Shown one piece after another: positions 23,191-39,900 of a DNA stretch of 64,000 nucleotides. The stretch is from NCBI GenBank assembly GCA_002118135.1, contig BDIU01000466.1:160-64159 (forward strand), given 5' to 3'. The notes beneath the pieces were generated by a model. That model did not search any database. It saw only the letters and a program-made list of their open reading frames with translations, and was not told the DNA's origin. The position numbers and the translations under genes are program-made. Numbering within the stretch: position 1 is the stretch's first letter; every line of letters begins with the position of its first letter. Source of the DNA: Trebouxia sp. TZW2008 (taxonomy: Eukaryota > Chlorophyta > Trebouxiophyceae > Trebouxiales > Trebouxiaceae).

Positions 23191-25190
23191 TCATGACTGA
23201 GTGTTGAATGTGCGCTGGGCACCCTGCACAGTGTTTGACATGAGCATGGCAATTGTCATAGGCCCTACGCCTCCAGGGACTGGGGTGATCTTTGAAGCCT
23301 TTTCCTTCGCTTCAGCAAACTTCACATCCCCGACAAGTCTGTAGCCACGCTTAGCAGAAGCATCCTGCATGACAATGCTGTTTGCGGTAATGACTGCTGC
23401 TAGATGTGTATGACAGATGCTTTGCGGACTTCAAAGCATACTACAGGCTATGCAACACAGATGCAGCATTCCAAAATGTATGCAAAGTTTGCAAGCAAAT
23501 GCAGTTGAAAGTGTCACAGGGCAAAGGCTTCACAGCTTACATCTACTGCGTTGATCCCAACATCTATCACAACTGCACCCTCCTTGATCCAGTCTCCTGT
23601 GATCATCTCTGCTTTGCCACAAGCTGCAATGACAATGTCCGCCTTCGAGCAGATTTCCTGTCCATTGGGTGTGCGAGAGTGCACGACTGTGACTGTGGCA
23701 TCCTGCCTTTGCAGCAGCATGGCAGCTGGTGTGCCAACAATATTGCTCCTGCCCACCACACATGCAGACTTGCCAGATATCTGCACTCCAGAGCGCTCCA
23801 ACAGCTCTATGCAACCCTGCAAAGCAACATGCATCAGAAGGCTGCTGCTCTCTGCCTTTGACCATTTGACAACAACTGTACCATTATCCAACCTGCAGCT
23901 AGGCAAGCAATCATGCAGGCAATCAGCATAGTGCATTACTTTGCTGAGAATGCATCAACAAGCTGTGTAGGCCCCATGTTGACCTGTAATGGGGGTACCC
24001 ACAGGAACATCACCTAGTCATGTAAGGAGTCAGCATGATATGCACTGTTTTGCTGACAACAGCATCAATAAGCTGTGCACGCGCCGTATTGGTTCTTGAT
24101 CAGAATATGACCTTGGGCGTACAGCACACAAACAAAGGGTCTCTAGTTCTCATGGCCAGGCAGCCAATGTTCTGGGGGTGAAAGCCATCTACATCCTTCT
24201 CAAAGCTGACAGCATCCAAAATGCGCTGTTCGTTGATGTGCTTTGGAAGCGGTAGCTGAACAAGAATGCCGTGAACGGCAGGGTCTGCATTGTAGCCCTG
24301 AACAACCTGTGTGCCCAATCAAAGACAAGTCAGAACTATGATGTCAAGTAGTATCTCAGGTCTGTGAGCTGCTGCTGCTGCAGCACAATGAATGACGTTG
24401 TGTGCAAGTGCAGTATCAGCATGTTGCTATAGCATCTCAGCATATCTGCCACAACATTAGCAGATGTGACTGAAAATAAAAGATGCACAAAACAGGCAGC
24501 AAGCGGTCTGCACAGCTGTGTTGCAGGCTTGCCTTCAATACTTCTTCCTCAGTGGCCTCCTCTGGAAGCGTTTCACCAAATGATGCAATGCCAACCTCTT
24601 CACATGCCCTCTTTTTGTTACGCACATAGGTTTCTGAATCTTTCCTGCTGCCTACTAGGACAACAGCCAGTCCTGGAACCTGCATGCATGATCAATTGTC
24701 ACGGCCTTGCGGTGACATGACAAATGATTGGCTGTCATGTCAACATGTGACATAGCAAGCCGTAGCAGAATAGCAAACAGTGATTGGCACCTTGCCATAC
24801 TTTTCGCGCAATTTGTCAACTTCTGCTGCGCACTCCTTGCGTATAGTTTGAGCAATAGCTTTGCCATCTATGAGTTCAGCCTGCTGCACACTGTTCTGCA
24901 CTTCAGGCTCGGCTTGCTGTGCGGCTGCAGAGGAGCATGGCTGTTAGTCAACATGCAGGCTTTGCAGTCAGCCGAAATCATTTAGAGCGGTACAGAGCTG
25001 TACCTGCGGCCATGCTCAAACGGCGTGATGGGCCCGAAAAGTAAGGATGTGATTTACACCTGGCGTGATTTGTGGCAAGGCTGCAGCGACTGTATGCAGC
25101 AGTGTTTTTGACCGAGTCAACACGGCCGTAAGGTGCAACTTGGCGCGGTGCGATGCAATGTGTTTGTGCAGTCAAACAGGCTGCAGCCAT
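23191..25190 (-). CDS. FOLD: Bifunctional methylenetetrahydrofolate dehydrogenase / cyclohydrolase, probably organellar
   Basis: Interconverts 5,10-methylene-, methenyl- and 10-formyl-tetrahydrofolate in one-carbon metabolism. Six exons (25004-25190, 24791-24924, 24533-24679, 24112-24306, 23541-23816, 23191-23364) join in phase to 370 residues. Exon 1 from the ATG at 25190 is a Ser/Arg/Ala-rich leader ending SRRLSMAAG, which fits a plastid or mitochondrial transit peptide. Diagnostic segments: [20 protein letters not shown] (Tyr and the Lys of the YxxxK site), [40 protein letters not shown] (cofactor loop) and [14 protein letters not shown]. The intron after exon 3 begins GCAAGC instead of GT. 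It converges on the securin-like gene with about 250 bp between stops. Confidence 0.95.
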
Positions 25191-25703
25191 GCCCGCATCG
25201 GTCGATCCCTGTATAATTTAGCCGGACAGAACATCGTGTCTGTGCAGAGCGCCGCTAGCCGAACGAGCGTTACACCAAATTTCGAGCATAACGCATAACG
25301 CTGCAGCATGCATGCCAGCAGATTATTGCAGGCTGCAACTTGCAGCATCAGGACAAACACGAACGACCCTAACACCTCATATAGCATCAAATCTGTGGAC
25401 ACAGAGATTGGGCTGGTTGAAAGGAAAACGCAAACCTCAAAACTTTAATGTTCACCTCAAGCAAAATTGCAGGTCAGCGCTGTCCACCTTATGTACAAGC
25501 AACAACAAAGCATCCACCAGCGAAGCAATCACCAGCTCACAGCGCTGAACAGCAAAGGCAAACACAACGGAGTTCGTTCATTCCTAGACACAAGAAAAGA
25601 AAGCTATTCAAGTGTTTGCAAACAGGTTGCAACTGAGTAGTACTACCTCGACAACACAAGCTTAGAAAGCTTAAGCAACAGTGGCCAACTCATGATGAAC
25701 AGG

Positions 25704-25776
<73 letters not shown>

Positions 25777-25936
25777 CAGAGCAGATGATGAATAGGGTGC
25801 GCAGATCGAAAAACACATCACATGTTATTTGTATCACGGCAAGCAGAGGCAGATAGCATAAATTATTGGGCAGATCCAGATCAGAAGGCTGAGCGTTTTA
25901 TTGCTGCCGTCAAGCAGCACAGCTGACCCTGCTATA
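25191..25936. other. Intergenic region with trinucleotide repeat
   Basis: About 745 bp between the FolD start and the MYB stop, holding the FolD promoter and the MYB 3' end. Apart from the TGA/ATG repeat nothing recognisable was found. Confidence 0.5.
25704..25776. repeat. (TGA)n microsatellite
   Basis: About 24 uninterrupted trinucleotide units. A histidine run in one reverse frame is a by-product of the repeat. Confidence 0.97.
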
Positions 25937-28900
25937 TTACATACACCTGTCTTTGCTGTAAGCACCCAGAGCCTCAACCTGCTTGACTGCAGCTTGCACT
26001 GCTTGCAGCGCCAAGGACTTGTCCCGGGCTGAGGCTGCAATGACCAGTCCAGGTAGGCCAGGAGGCACATGGCCAGCACGAACAGCAATGAGGAGACTGC
26101 CCACTTGGTACAGGCTGCTGGCGCGCACCCACCCACATACCCTCTGCAGATTTGTGAGCACCTGCAGCAGTGCGACGTCAAGCTGTCTGAGCTTTGTGTT
26201 CTGACAGCAGCTGATTGTTGAGGTCGTTGCATGCAGCATGGCTGTGGAGCATGCATTATGTGGTTCAGAAATGAGCGAGCACAACATATATCTTGCAGCA
26301 TATCTTGTTGCTGAAACTGCTGCTGATGGACATGCAATAGTCAGTGCTGTTGACGTTGCACTTGTTATGGAAAAGGTGAGGTTCAGCATATCAGCGTTGC
26401 GCTGGAAAATGGCTTTGAGCACTGCAATGTTGTGATTTTACATGTTTGCAAAGCACAGGTGGAGCTATTGCGCATCAATGCCTTGGTAGAACTTGAGCAA
26501 TGTTGCACGCTGGCATACTGAAAGTGTGCAACCTGTGGGGCAGACGCATTGCAGAATAGTGTCAAGGCAAGTGGTATGGTGTTGCAGGTCTGACCTGCTG
26601 CTGGAGGGCTCTGGGAGGCTGAAATGCTGCCAGGGACCCCAAAGGGCACCTGCCGGAGTAGATGGCCACCTCCATACCAGGGCACATCAGCTTGGCTGCA
26701 TAGCTGTCCATACCTTGAAGCGGCTCCAGCTGAATGTGGATGTTGTCTGAGGACTGCACACTGACCTGAGGCCCTAGACCCTGGGTTCCAGGTCTGGCTG
26801 AAGGCAGGCCTGGCTGCTGCCCTGCTACAGCATCAATAGGAGGAGTGCCTGCAGCAGTGCTCAAAGACAGTGAGACAGGCAGCAATGTGAGGTTCAGTGT
26901 AATGTGTCAGGGTGACGGAGGTGCATTGCGGGATATACTGAAAGCATCTGCAGGCTCTGATGGCTTCGTGTGCATGTTGCAGGTGTGTATGTGCCACATG
27001 ACAGCGGATGCTGCTGCACCATCTACACTCAGCGGGCCAGGAGCTGCTGATATTGGATCACTGTGTGTATGAGCTTATGACGCAAGGTTGACAAGGTTTG
27101 GGAGAGATATAGAGCTGTGCCACGTATTGGGACAATTGAAAAATGAGGAACAGAAAACTTACAAGAGGAACCAACACTGCTGACAAGCGGTGCAGCTTCA
27201 TGCTGCTGCTGGTCATGCTGCTCATGGCTGCTGCTGTCTCTCAGCTCTAAATGCGACAATGCATCCCGGCCTCCTGACAGCTGCCTCTGTATAGTCTGAT
27301 CTGCTGCCGCCCTGGCGGCAGCTGCCTGGTCAACAGGGAGGTTGCTGACAATGCTGTGGTGCTGCCGGGGGTCTGAAGCATGCATACGTTGCGCCAACTG
27401 CTCAGGCAAAGGCTGTTTTGGCATGCCAAGCCTTGCCAAGCGTGGGTCTAAAGGCTTGCAATTCTGTTGGAGTGACTGTGTTGGCGCCTTCAATGCAAGA
27501 TCAGCTCCTGGGACCAAGTGACCTGTCATTGCACAAACTGTGATCAACCTTCCATGCCAACTCACATTTGCCCTTCAAGATTCTTGAGCATGGACACAAG
27601 CAAGCTCTTGCTTTGGCATGACCTTGCACTGATTTTGCATGTATGCATTGCTGCCTGCATTATCTTGTGATGCAACAGAGTGTGCATGTATGCTGCATTT
27701 GCAGTGTAACACAAAAATGCATCTACTGAGTCTGAGGGCCTCACCTCTGCTGGAGCTTGCCTCACAGTTTTGGACTTGGGAGCCGTCAACATCCATCAGC
27801 ACAGAGTCAAGGCAGAATGTATCAAGTTCTGCCAACTCAGCGCTCATCAACTCATCTGGGACAAGATCTTGCAGGGAATGCAACAGCGAGTCTTCTTCGG
27901 CCTGCTGACATGGCAAGCTGAGCCTCAGTAATGGTTTGCTTTGGACATGTATACGATAGAGCTTGCAAGGGCTGGCAGTGCACATGCTGTATCACAAGAC
28001 AGGGTCGGCAGGACACAGCTGCTGGACAATCGAACATGACACCTGTAGCAGACAGAATCACACGGCCATCACATCTTGGAGGTACTGTAAGCTCAGTATC
28101 TGTCCTTGCATTCTAGGTTGCTGACCATGACTGCTCATCAGAATGCCTCTACATGTGAATGGACATACATGCCTTTGTTGAAGCACATGCTGCACTTGGA
28201 GAATTGTGTGTACCTTCGTGGACCCAATAGCAGCAAATTGCTTTCGCATGAGACTATCTAGCCTGGGATCTACTGTGCGGGGTGCATAGCATCGCTGTGA
28301 AACAGCAGAGCGTGCTGTCACTTGCGGCTGAGACTGCAACTGAGCTCTTTCTGTTGAAGACTGCAAACTGATTGTGCGGGGTCGCAATGAACTCTTTGGC
28401 AAGTCATGAGCATCCATGGAAGCTGGAGCAGACTTTGTTCCAAGCTTTTGCTTTCCCGTCCTTGCAGAGTGTCTGCTGCTTCTGGAGGCATGCTGACTTG
28501 GCAAGTATTCGTCGCTGAAGTCACTGTCTGAGTTAGCTCTGCTGTCCTGATGCGACCTTGAGCTGCAACTTGCATGCACGCCACGCCTGACAGCTGTTGC
28601 GATTGTGCACTTGCTGTCAGCGCCATCTCCGCTGTATGCAGGATCATTGTTTTCATCACTGCAGGTTGCACCATTTGAGCCACTGCTGTTGCTGGCAATG
28701 CTAGCGCCAGTTCGCTGCTCATGGGAATAGTCTGAGCTGGCTTTCCTGCGCTGCGGGCCATTGTGCTGCATGTTCAGGCTGCGCATGTAGTGAGCAAGTC
28801 CTCCAGTTGCAGCATTGTGTGGCTTCTTTCCAGACTTCCTCAGTGTTGCATTCCAGTGGTTCTTGACGGCGTTCTCAGTTCTGCCAGGGATGACCTTGGC

Positions 28901-29393
28901 TATTTCAGCCCACCTGTGGTATGCAAGACATGTTGATGCATCTTGGGTTGCGTACTCAGCCACGGACCGCTCCAACTTACTTGTTGCCAACTTCTTTGTG
29001 AGTAGCTACTAGCTGCACTTCCTCAACATGTGTCCAAGCGTCTCTCCTGATGTCTGGCCGCAACTGATTGTTCCAACGCTCCCTGCATTGCTTGCCAATC
29101 CTGCCAGGGAATGACTGGGCAATAAGGCTCCAATTGCCTTCTCCCTGCTCCTGAACCAGCCTGGACAGCAAAAGTGCTGAGACACATCCCCTTGGCTTTG
29201 TGGCGAAGTGACGACAACGCACAACCAATGCAAGCTTTTGTCTCATCAGACGACAGCCTAATGATGTCTGAGCAAGCACCTAATGAGTTTCTCGTCGTCG
29301 CTGCTCTGCCAGTTGCCTTTGACTTGAGCCACGGAATGTCGTTTTCGTTTCTTTCCCTCGGCATCTAGGTCGGATTGTAGCATGCAGACCATT
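25937..29393 (-). CDS. R2R3-MYB transcription factor
   Basis: Nuclear DNA-binding protein. ATG at 29393 opens [17 protein letters not shown] with a basic nuclear-signal-like KKRKRH. R2 reads [14 protein letters not shown], then [20 protein letters not shown] and [10 protein letters not shown]3 has [40 protein letters not shown]. The Trp spacing is normal, with R3's first Trp retained. DNA-binding exons are 29280-29393, 28981-29160 and 28213-28913, phase-checked. The third exon continues into a Ser-rich, low-complexity tail. Later exons near 27746-27899, 27162-27509, 26595-26860 and 25937-26143 (ending SKDRCM) are Gln/Ala/Pro-rich, fit an activation region and are assigned by strand, splice signals and open frame only. 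The repeat type resembles plant MYBs of the MYB98/115 kind. Its target genes cannot be told from sequence. Confidence 0.85.
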
Positions 29394-29524
29394 CAACAGC
29401 TGCCGAGCGAGCGCATGAGCTCGCAACAAAGCCTTTGAGGCCTAAGGTGAGTTTGGAACGTCGATAACATCTCACTCTTTGCAAAACATCTTTTTCCCTC
29501 TAGAAAGGTAAGGAACCAATAGAG

Positions 29525-30725
29525 TCATTGCGCAACGCGCAAACCCAAATGTGCAGCAAGTGCTTGACGATGAACGTCACTGCAGCTCAATGCAGGTGTG
29601 AGCGCGCCGGGAGCATACAATCCCACGCCAAAAAAAGTTCCCGAGTCTCGTTGGAGAAGTTGGAGAACTTTCCTCACGGTTTGAAATTCGTGAGCGCCAA
29701 GCAAGGAGTGGGAACTGAGGAGCACTGAAGCTGAGCTAGAAGCTTGTCGGCGAGGCACACGAGACGTGCGGCTTGAAACAGCGCACTCAGCCACGAACGA
29801 ACTTGCCAGCAGCGGCCAGGACTCGCGCGACAAAGCTGTTCGAGTGAACAAGAAGCGTGCAGCCCACGTGACGGCCACAAGGTGCAGAGCCTCGACGGCA
29901 ACGCCGGCAACACTATTGCTCAATAGCGCAGAGCGTGCTTGTGCTCTGCTTGTTTGTCGTATGCAACAGCAAGTGCAGCTTCTGCAGTCGAAAGCACCTG
30001 TCTCAGCAGTGCTTGCAGGGTTGAAGATGTGAGTCGCTGATCAGCACCAAGCACATCCTGTTGAGCTGTTGCTGCTGACACAGACCTGCTCTCTGCAGCT
30101 TCGCCACACCAGCTATGCGCAAAGTGCCGTTCTTGACAATCAATACTTTCTCACGCATGATGCATGTCCGTTCCACTGAGGCAGTACCGAGTTTATGCAA
30201 TTTCACGTTTTGGTGACTTCACAATTTGCCAAACGCTCTGCATGAACAGGCAAAACAGAGCGCCGATTCATCAGATTCAAGCTAGCAATCAGGCGAAGCA
30301 GCAAAGAAGACTTCATTCTACATGCCATGCAACTTCTGATGCTTGTACTCAATGACATGCATATGCATGCATTGCAACGAATCGAAAATGCTGCTGACCT
30401 CAGTACGGCGAATCGAGGCAGCTGGATTTGGAACGGCGTCCAGCGCAAAACAAGTTGCAGCTGGCAATTTCGCAAAACAGGCATGACATGCAACATAGGA
30501 AGAGCACAATTCAAGGCATACCAACCCTGGAGCAGACCAGCTTCCGACACAATGCTCGCCGTTTCGTCTTCTGTGATCAGCTGCACACACAGCGCAGCGC
30601 TGTACGCAGAGTTGCTCATCAGCACACGTTTCGTCCAGCAATTTGTTGACCTTTCTTGCATCTGAGTGTCGAACTTTTGCCTTGCGGTCGCGTGCGGGAT
30701 CACGAGATCCGCCCTTGCAATCTGT
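29525..30725 (-). CDS. Possible uncharacterised multi-exon gene between MYB and ELP3
   Basis: The 1.4 kb between the MYB start and the ELP3 start holds several protein-like minus-strand segments. These are MEGLRLRLPNSTDCKGGS with KVRHSDARKVNKLLDE (from 30725), LITEDETASIVSEAG (near 30580), REKVLIVKNGTLRIAGVAK (near 30110-30170) and FQTVRKVLQLLQRDSG (29525-29700). They lie in different frames and would need splicing. If real, the gene would be divergent from ELP3 with about 100 bp between starts. No family is recognised and intron borders are unresolved, so this is only a candidate. Confidence 0.3.
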
Positions 30726-30831
30726 GCTGTTGGGCAGACGGAGGCGCAGGCCTTCCATACCAAAAGGATCACTGTGAGCCTTGCTGGGTAGTCTAAAGGC
30801 ACTTGGGGCCTGAGGCCCAAATAACGCATTG

Positions 30832-35614
<4,783 letters not shown>

Positions 35615-36354
35615 TGGCACATGTCAGAATCTTCCTGCCACAGTTCAGGGTGCACCCCATTGTAGACAGCGTACACGCAGCTGATCCTTGTTTTTGTGTT
35701 GCTGACTTGTATTATGGATTGGTTCTTGTTAGTGGTTGCAGTGTAGCATAGACAAGTCTAATATGCTGATAGAGTAGGTGGTTCGTGACGGGAGCAGAGC
35801 ATGCACATCTATTGTCATGCATGTCCATGCATGCTATTCTGCTGTATGCTGCTCTGCAACCCAGTCTTACAGCAGGAGGTATGTGTGATGCTTTCAGTTT
35901 TAGTTCATGTCTGGTAGCACTAGCTTTGTTCATTTGAAGCAAATTCAACCTACTCAGCTTGTTGCAATCTGGCCATTGGTCACTTTTGTTGAGATTTGTG
36001 CCTGCTAGTCACATCAATGATCACTTGGGCGAAAGCTGTCTGCCTCAGGCAAAATCAAAAGCTGGCAATTGAACGCTGACACGTACTCTGAGTTGAGTCT
36101 ATGTAAAACCTGTCATTACTCAGCCTCAGGGCCAAAGCTGCGCACAAGTGCGGAAATGCCTGATGCCTGCACATGTCAGGCATGCATAGCACGTTTGCAC
36201 ATGAACTATCAATGTGAGCAAACACAATAGCAGTATGGCAGTAATCACAGCGGATGAGTTACACCTGACAGTGTGACAAGTCAGGAGCAAGAGTAGCTGC
36301 TGACGCCCTTTCCATTCTTTCTGCTGTCTTGCACAACTATGCAGGTCAGGACCG
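35615..36354. other. Convergent intergenic region
   Basis: About 740 bp between the ELP3 and BAHD stop codons. No gene or named element was recognised. The sequence is rich in GCATGC-type words, as are neighbouring introns. Confidence 0.5.
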
Positions 36355-39300
36355 CTACTTGCTGCTTGCTTTGACAAAGCTGGCTTCTGGCACAAGTCGC
36401 TGCAGCAACTGGCTATTTTGCAGCCTGTCAAACTGCTGCTGTACGAACCATAGTGTGCAATAAACGCCATCCCCATCCAGAGCCTCTATGATCCATGATA
36501 TATTGGTCAATGTTGGCATGGCAGCGCCTAGAGTCAGAACAGGACGCCCCTGCCCAAAATCAACATCATTGTACATGTTACGCCAGCTGACCACATCCAC
36601 GCAGCACCCCTTGAAGGGATTCATGTCAGCATTTCTGAGACACTCAGCTGACACAAGTGCTGGCAAAGCTGCCATAAGCTGCTTGGTACTACCAACAACA
36701 TCAGCCCTGAACATTTGCGTGGTCAATCGCACGGCACATGCTGCAGCAGCCAGAAGCTCTCCTAGGTCATTGCCACCATTCCAGCTTTCAATCGTGCCAC
36801 CGTTCTGGCTTTTGGGGGTGCCACCGTTCTGGCTTTCAGGAGTGTTTGAAGGTGGCTGAATGACTACAAGAGAGACAGCATTGCCAAAGTATGGGTGGGG
36901 ATGCAAGCCCTTGTAGCCATTAGCTCGGAGGCCCATGATGTTGCTGATGGGCTGTTGCAAGCTGCCCTTCAAGTCATTGTTGCCAGCTGCCTCCCTGCAG
37001 GTACAGCACATCCAGCCCTGAGAGTCATTTTTAGCCTGTTTGGGGGTTACTGCAGTGAAAACATGTCATGCTGTATTCAAGGAGGAAAGGCACACCTGCA
37101 CATGTCACCAGTTACATAGGTACAGATATAAACAGCGGCTGAGAGCCCAAGTCATGAAAACCTTGCTAGGACACATCCAGTAGTGGCAAGCATGCCTGCT
37201 TCAGAATGCTGGGACACAGCAAGATTCATTAGCAGCAAGCAAGCCTCCTTCAGATTTTACTGCACCCCTGATGCGGCGCAAGCTCCCAAGGACGGCAACC
37301 GAAGCAGACCAGCCATGTTGCACAAGCATCAATTGTATGCAGAGCATTGCGCAGAACCAATCGGTTTTCTTTAGCAAAGTCAGAGATTTGCAGAGCATGA
37401 GGAGAGCAGAAAGCAAAGAGCATCACTTCATGAGCCACAGCAAGGCACAGGCAACGTCGGTCTGAGATACATAATCCAGACCAGCCTGCTTGGCAGCTTT
37501 GCTGTGCACGACCTGCTGCCGCACTTTCTTCAGGCATCCACCTGCAACCCAGCACAACTTGCATGGTCAGCATGGGTATACGGTAATCTCTTTGTAACGA
37601 CTGCTTCATACACCGAAATTTTACTCAAAGGTAACACTGCATGCTGAGCGCAGTGATTGGTTTCCAATTGCACTGTCCTCACGTTGAGTGTCGTTTGTGA
37701 CAGGAATTATTGTATCTGGTTTACATTCATGTTCCAAAGCTTCTTGTCAATGTGAACAGGCAGGACCAAATCAAATAATACATGCTTCATGTGATTACCC
37801 TGCACTGAGCTGCTTACAACAGGTTGTAGCTATTCAGTCGGCTGCAGGTACCTTGCAAATGTAGCAAAGTCAGCATGCATTCAATGTCTTCATATCACAC
37901 AGTCTTGCTTCACGCTAAGCAGCATCAGACCCTCTTGTCGCTGACGCCAGCACAGAAGAGCAGACTTGAACAACGCTCACCTGGGATGTGCAACAGCTGT
38001 GAACTACGGACGGTTCCTGCTTTGCGCTCCTCTGCAGTCAGACCCCTGAAGATGTATGGTCCAAGCTCAATCACAGCCTCAAAAGAGGTGGGAGTCTGCT
38101 CAAGAGATGGTAATGTATCCACAATTGTCTCATCTGCACCCACATGCAACTGTCAGCTCTCGCTGTATGGCATGCATACTGAATGTAGATTGAGCTGCAG
38201 GGTATTCCGAGCATATGCAAGAGAGGAGGCTTGCAAAGAAGCTGGTGCTATCTGTCTGGTCTGTTGCTATCATTTCAGCTGACAACATGATGCATACGCA
38301 TGCAGAGATAGTGAGTGCGTCGCATGATGGCCATCAGTGATCATTCATGAAGGAATGCACTCTCTGCACAATGCTGTCCAAGGAAAAGTCCATTCACCTG
38401 AGTGTGTTACACACGTAAACTCTGTCTCAGTGCACAGTACTTGTAATCTATGTGCCAACAAGACATGGGAAGTCCGAAACGATGCAAATCAACTTTGATG
38501 CCAGCCTAAAGCATTTGACCAACACTGCCCAAGTGGCAAAGTGGCTAGAGTTTTACGCTTTGTGTCAAGCCAAGCATCGCCAATACGCTGCTCTCCCCAA
38601 GCGTCAGCTGAGCTCATGATCAAACCATAGCAGCACATGCTCACACAGGCACCAATTGCAATCAGTCACGATTTCGAAGCTTTAGAAGTCACCACACCTT
38701 CATTGGAAACTGAATTGGGCAGAAGTCCAGCTGCTTGGGCTATGATTTGCTGCATCCCCAGTCTTGTCTGCTGCCTCGGGACCAAGGACTGGCCCCTATA
38801 CAGTGTTGCTAGGTCTGACAGCAGCTGACCCAGAGATTCAGCATCTGCAGGATATGCCTCCACATTGAATGCTGACCAACAGTAAGTTTTGACCATACCA
38901 TGGTGTGTGGAATTCAAAGGCAGTCGCAGTGCTTGTTGTCAATATGCATTCAACGGCTGCCACTGACCCCTGGCTCAATCTGAGGACTGTTGATGATTGA
39001 GCACAGGATGGGTGATGAGCAAGGCTTGTGTGCAAAACAGAAGCAGCAGCTGTGCATGCTGACTGCTTGGCATGGCAATTTCAACAGCTGCTTCAGCAAC
39101 CTTTGTCTAGTCTGTGTATGCATCTCAAATTGCATCTGGACTTGCGAACCATGCAGGTCACAAAACAAACCTGCCAACATATGTGAAACAGAAACTCCAA
39201 GAACACAGCCATCTGAAATTTGCGTTAGCTGCAGCTTGAACGGGGCTTCCTTCCCAGAAAAGGTGGCGTGAGGCTGCATCTGCTGCACAAGATGTGGCAG

Positions 39301-39750
39301 CAGAGCGTTGTTGGGAGTTGCATCAGACACTCCCTGCTGAACATAGCTAGAAGGGATTTCTGCCAAAGCAAGGTTTCGGTCTTCCGCAATGGCAAACGGA
39401 ACGCCGGGGCCATTGCCAACAAACAGTCTTCGGTGAGCATCTTGTTGTATCCTAGCATCAGCAACTCCCATCTCCAGATGCTTGTCTATCATATTTTACG
39501 TCAGTCGAACGTGCAGGATCAGCGCAACTGCCACAAATTGCCGTCATCGATACCTGCCAGCCAGACAAGAATAGTCTCGCAAAAGATGCTTCACAGCGTC
39601 TTTCAGCTGCAACGCATCGATTGCATGACGAAACCCCAGACACAGTCCGACCCATGTATATCGCAAGATCGCGTCTGTATGGGTGAGATACAACGGCAAG
39701 CCGAGAGAAGGTGCCTCCCCTAAGATATGGTCAGTGGACGTCACCGGCAT
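36355..39750 (-). CDS. BAHD-family acyltransferase
   Basis: Transfers acyl groups from acyl-CoA to alcohols or amines; cytosolic in plants. Six exons join in phase to 510 residues: 39554-39750, 39171-39451, 38698-38844, 37981-38133, 37427-37541 and 36355-36994. The ATG at 39750 gives MPVTSTDHILGEAP. The catalytic HxxxD is HMLAD, formed across the second intron after GVSVS. The second family motif DFGWG appears as DFGQG, followed by RPVLTLG. Exon 5 encodes the usual YVSQTDVACALLWLMK segment, and exon 6 has HPYFGNAVS. Extra length comes from an insert of near-repeats SQNGGT/WNGG in exon 6. The donors after exons 2 and 5 are plain (GTTTGT, GTGATG). Family assignment is firm. Acceptor and donor substrates are unknown. 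BAHD enzymes are mainly known from land plants and fungi. Confidence 0.88.
36778..36845 (-). repeat. 30-bp coding minisatellite in BAHD gene
   Basis: GTGCCACCGTTCTGGCTTT recurs at a 30-bp period, giving about 10-residue SQNGGTPK/ESQNGGT units in frame. Confidence 0.85.
37579..37601. mobile_element. Solo pogo/Tigger-like terminal repeat
   Basis: TA followed by CGGTAATCTCTTTGTAACGA closely matches the ends of the elements at 56304 and 63604. It lies in the intron between BAHD exons 4 and 5. No matching opposite end was found nearby, so it is probably a fragment. Confidence 0.55.
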
Positions 39751-39900
39751 ATTTGCGGATCGACACCGATTCGGCACAGCGCAGCGCTTGATTGACACTG
39801 CAATTGCCGCAAGCTCGATGACGGCATCTCCTCAGTCATGCTGACTGATGACTAATGTCATCTGAGCTTAGCTAATCTGTTCTCTTCTGCTGGGTGACTA
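39751..39900. promoter_or_regulatory. Short divergent promoter region, BAHD / membrane lipase
   Basis: Only 150 bp separate the two ATGs (255 bp if the lipase gene starts at its second Met, 40006). A bidirectional promoter is likely. No specific element is claimed. Confidence 0.45.

Noticed and set aside
25643..25837. Reverse-strand frame with a long histidine run
   Set aside because: It is simply the (TGA)n microsatellite read on the other strand; no coding context on either side.
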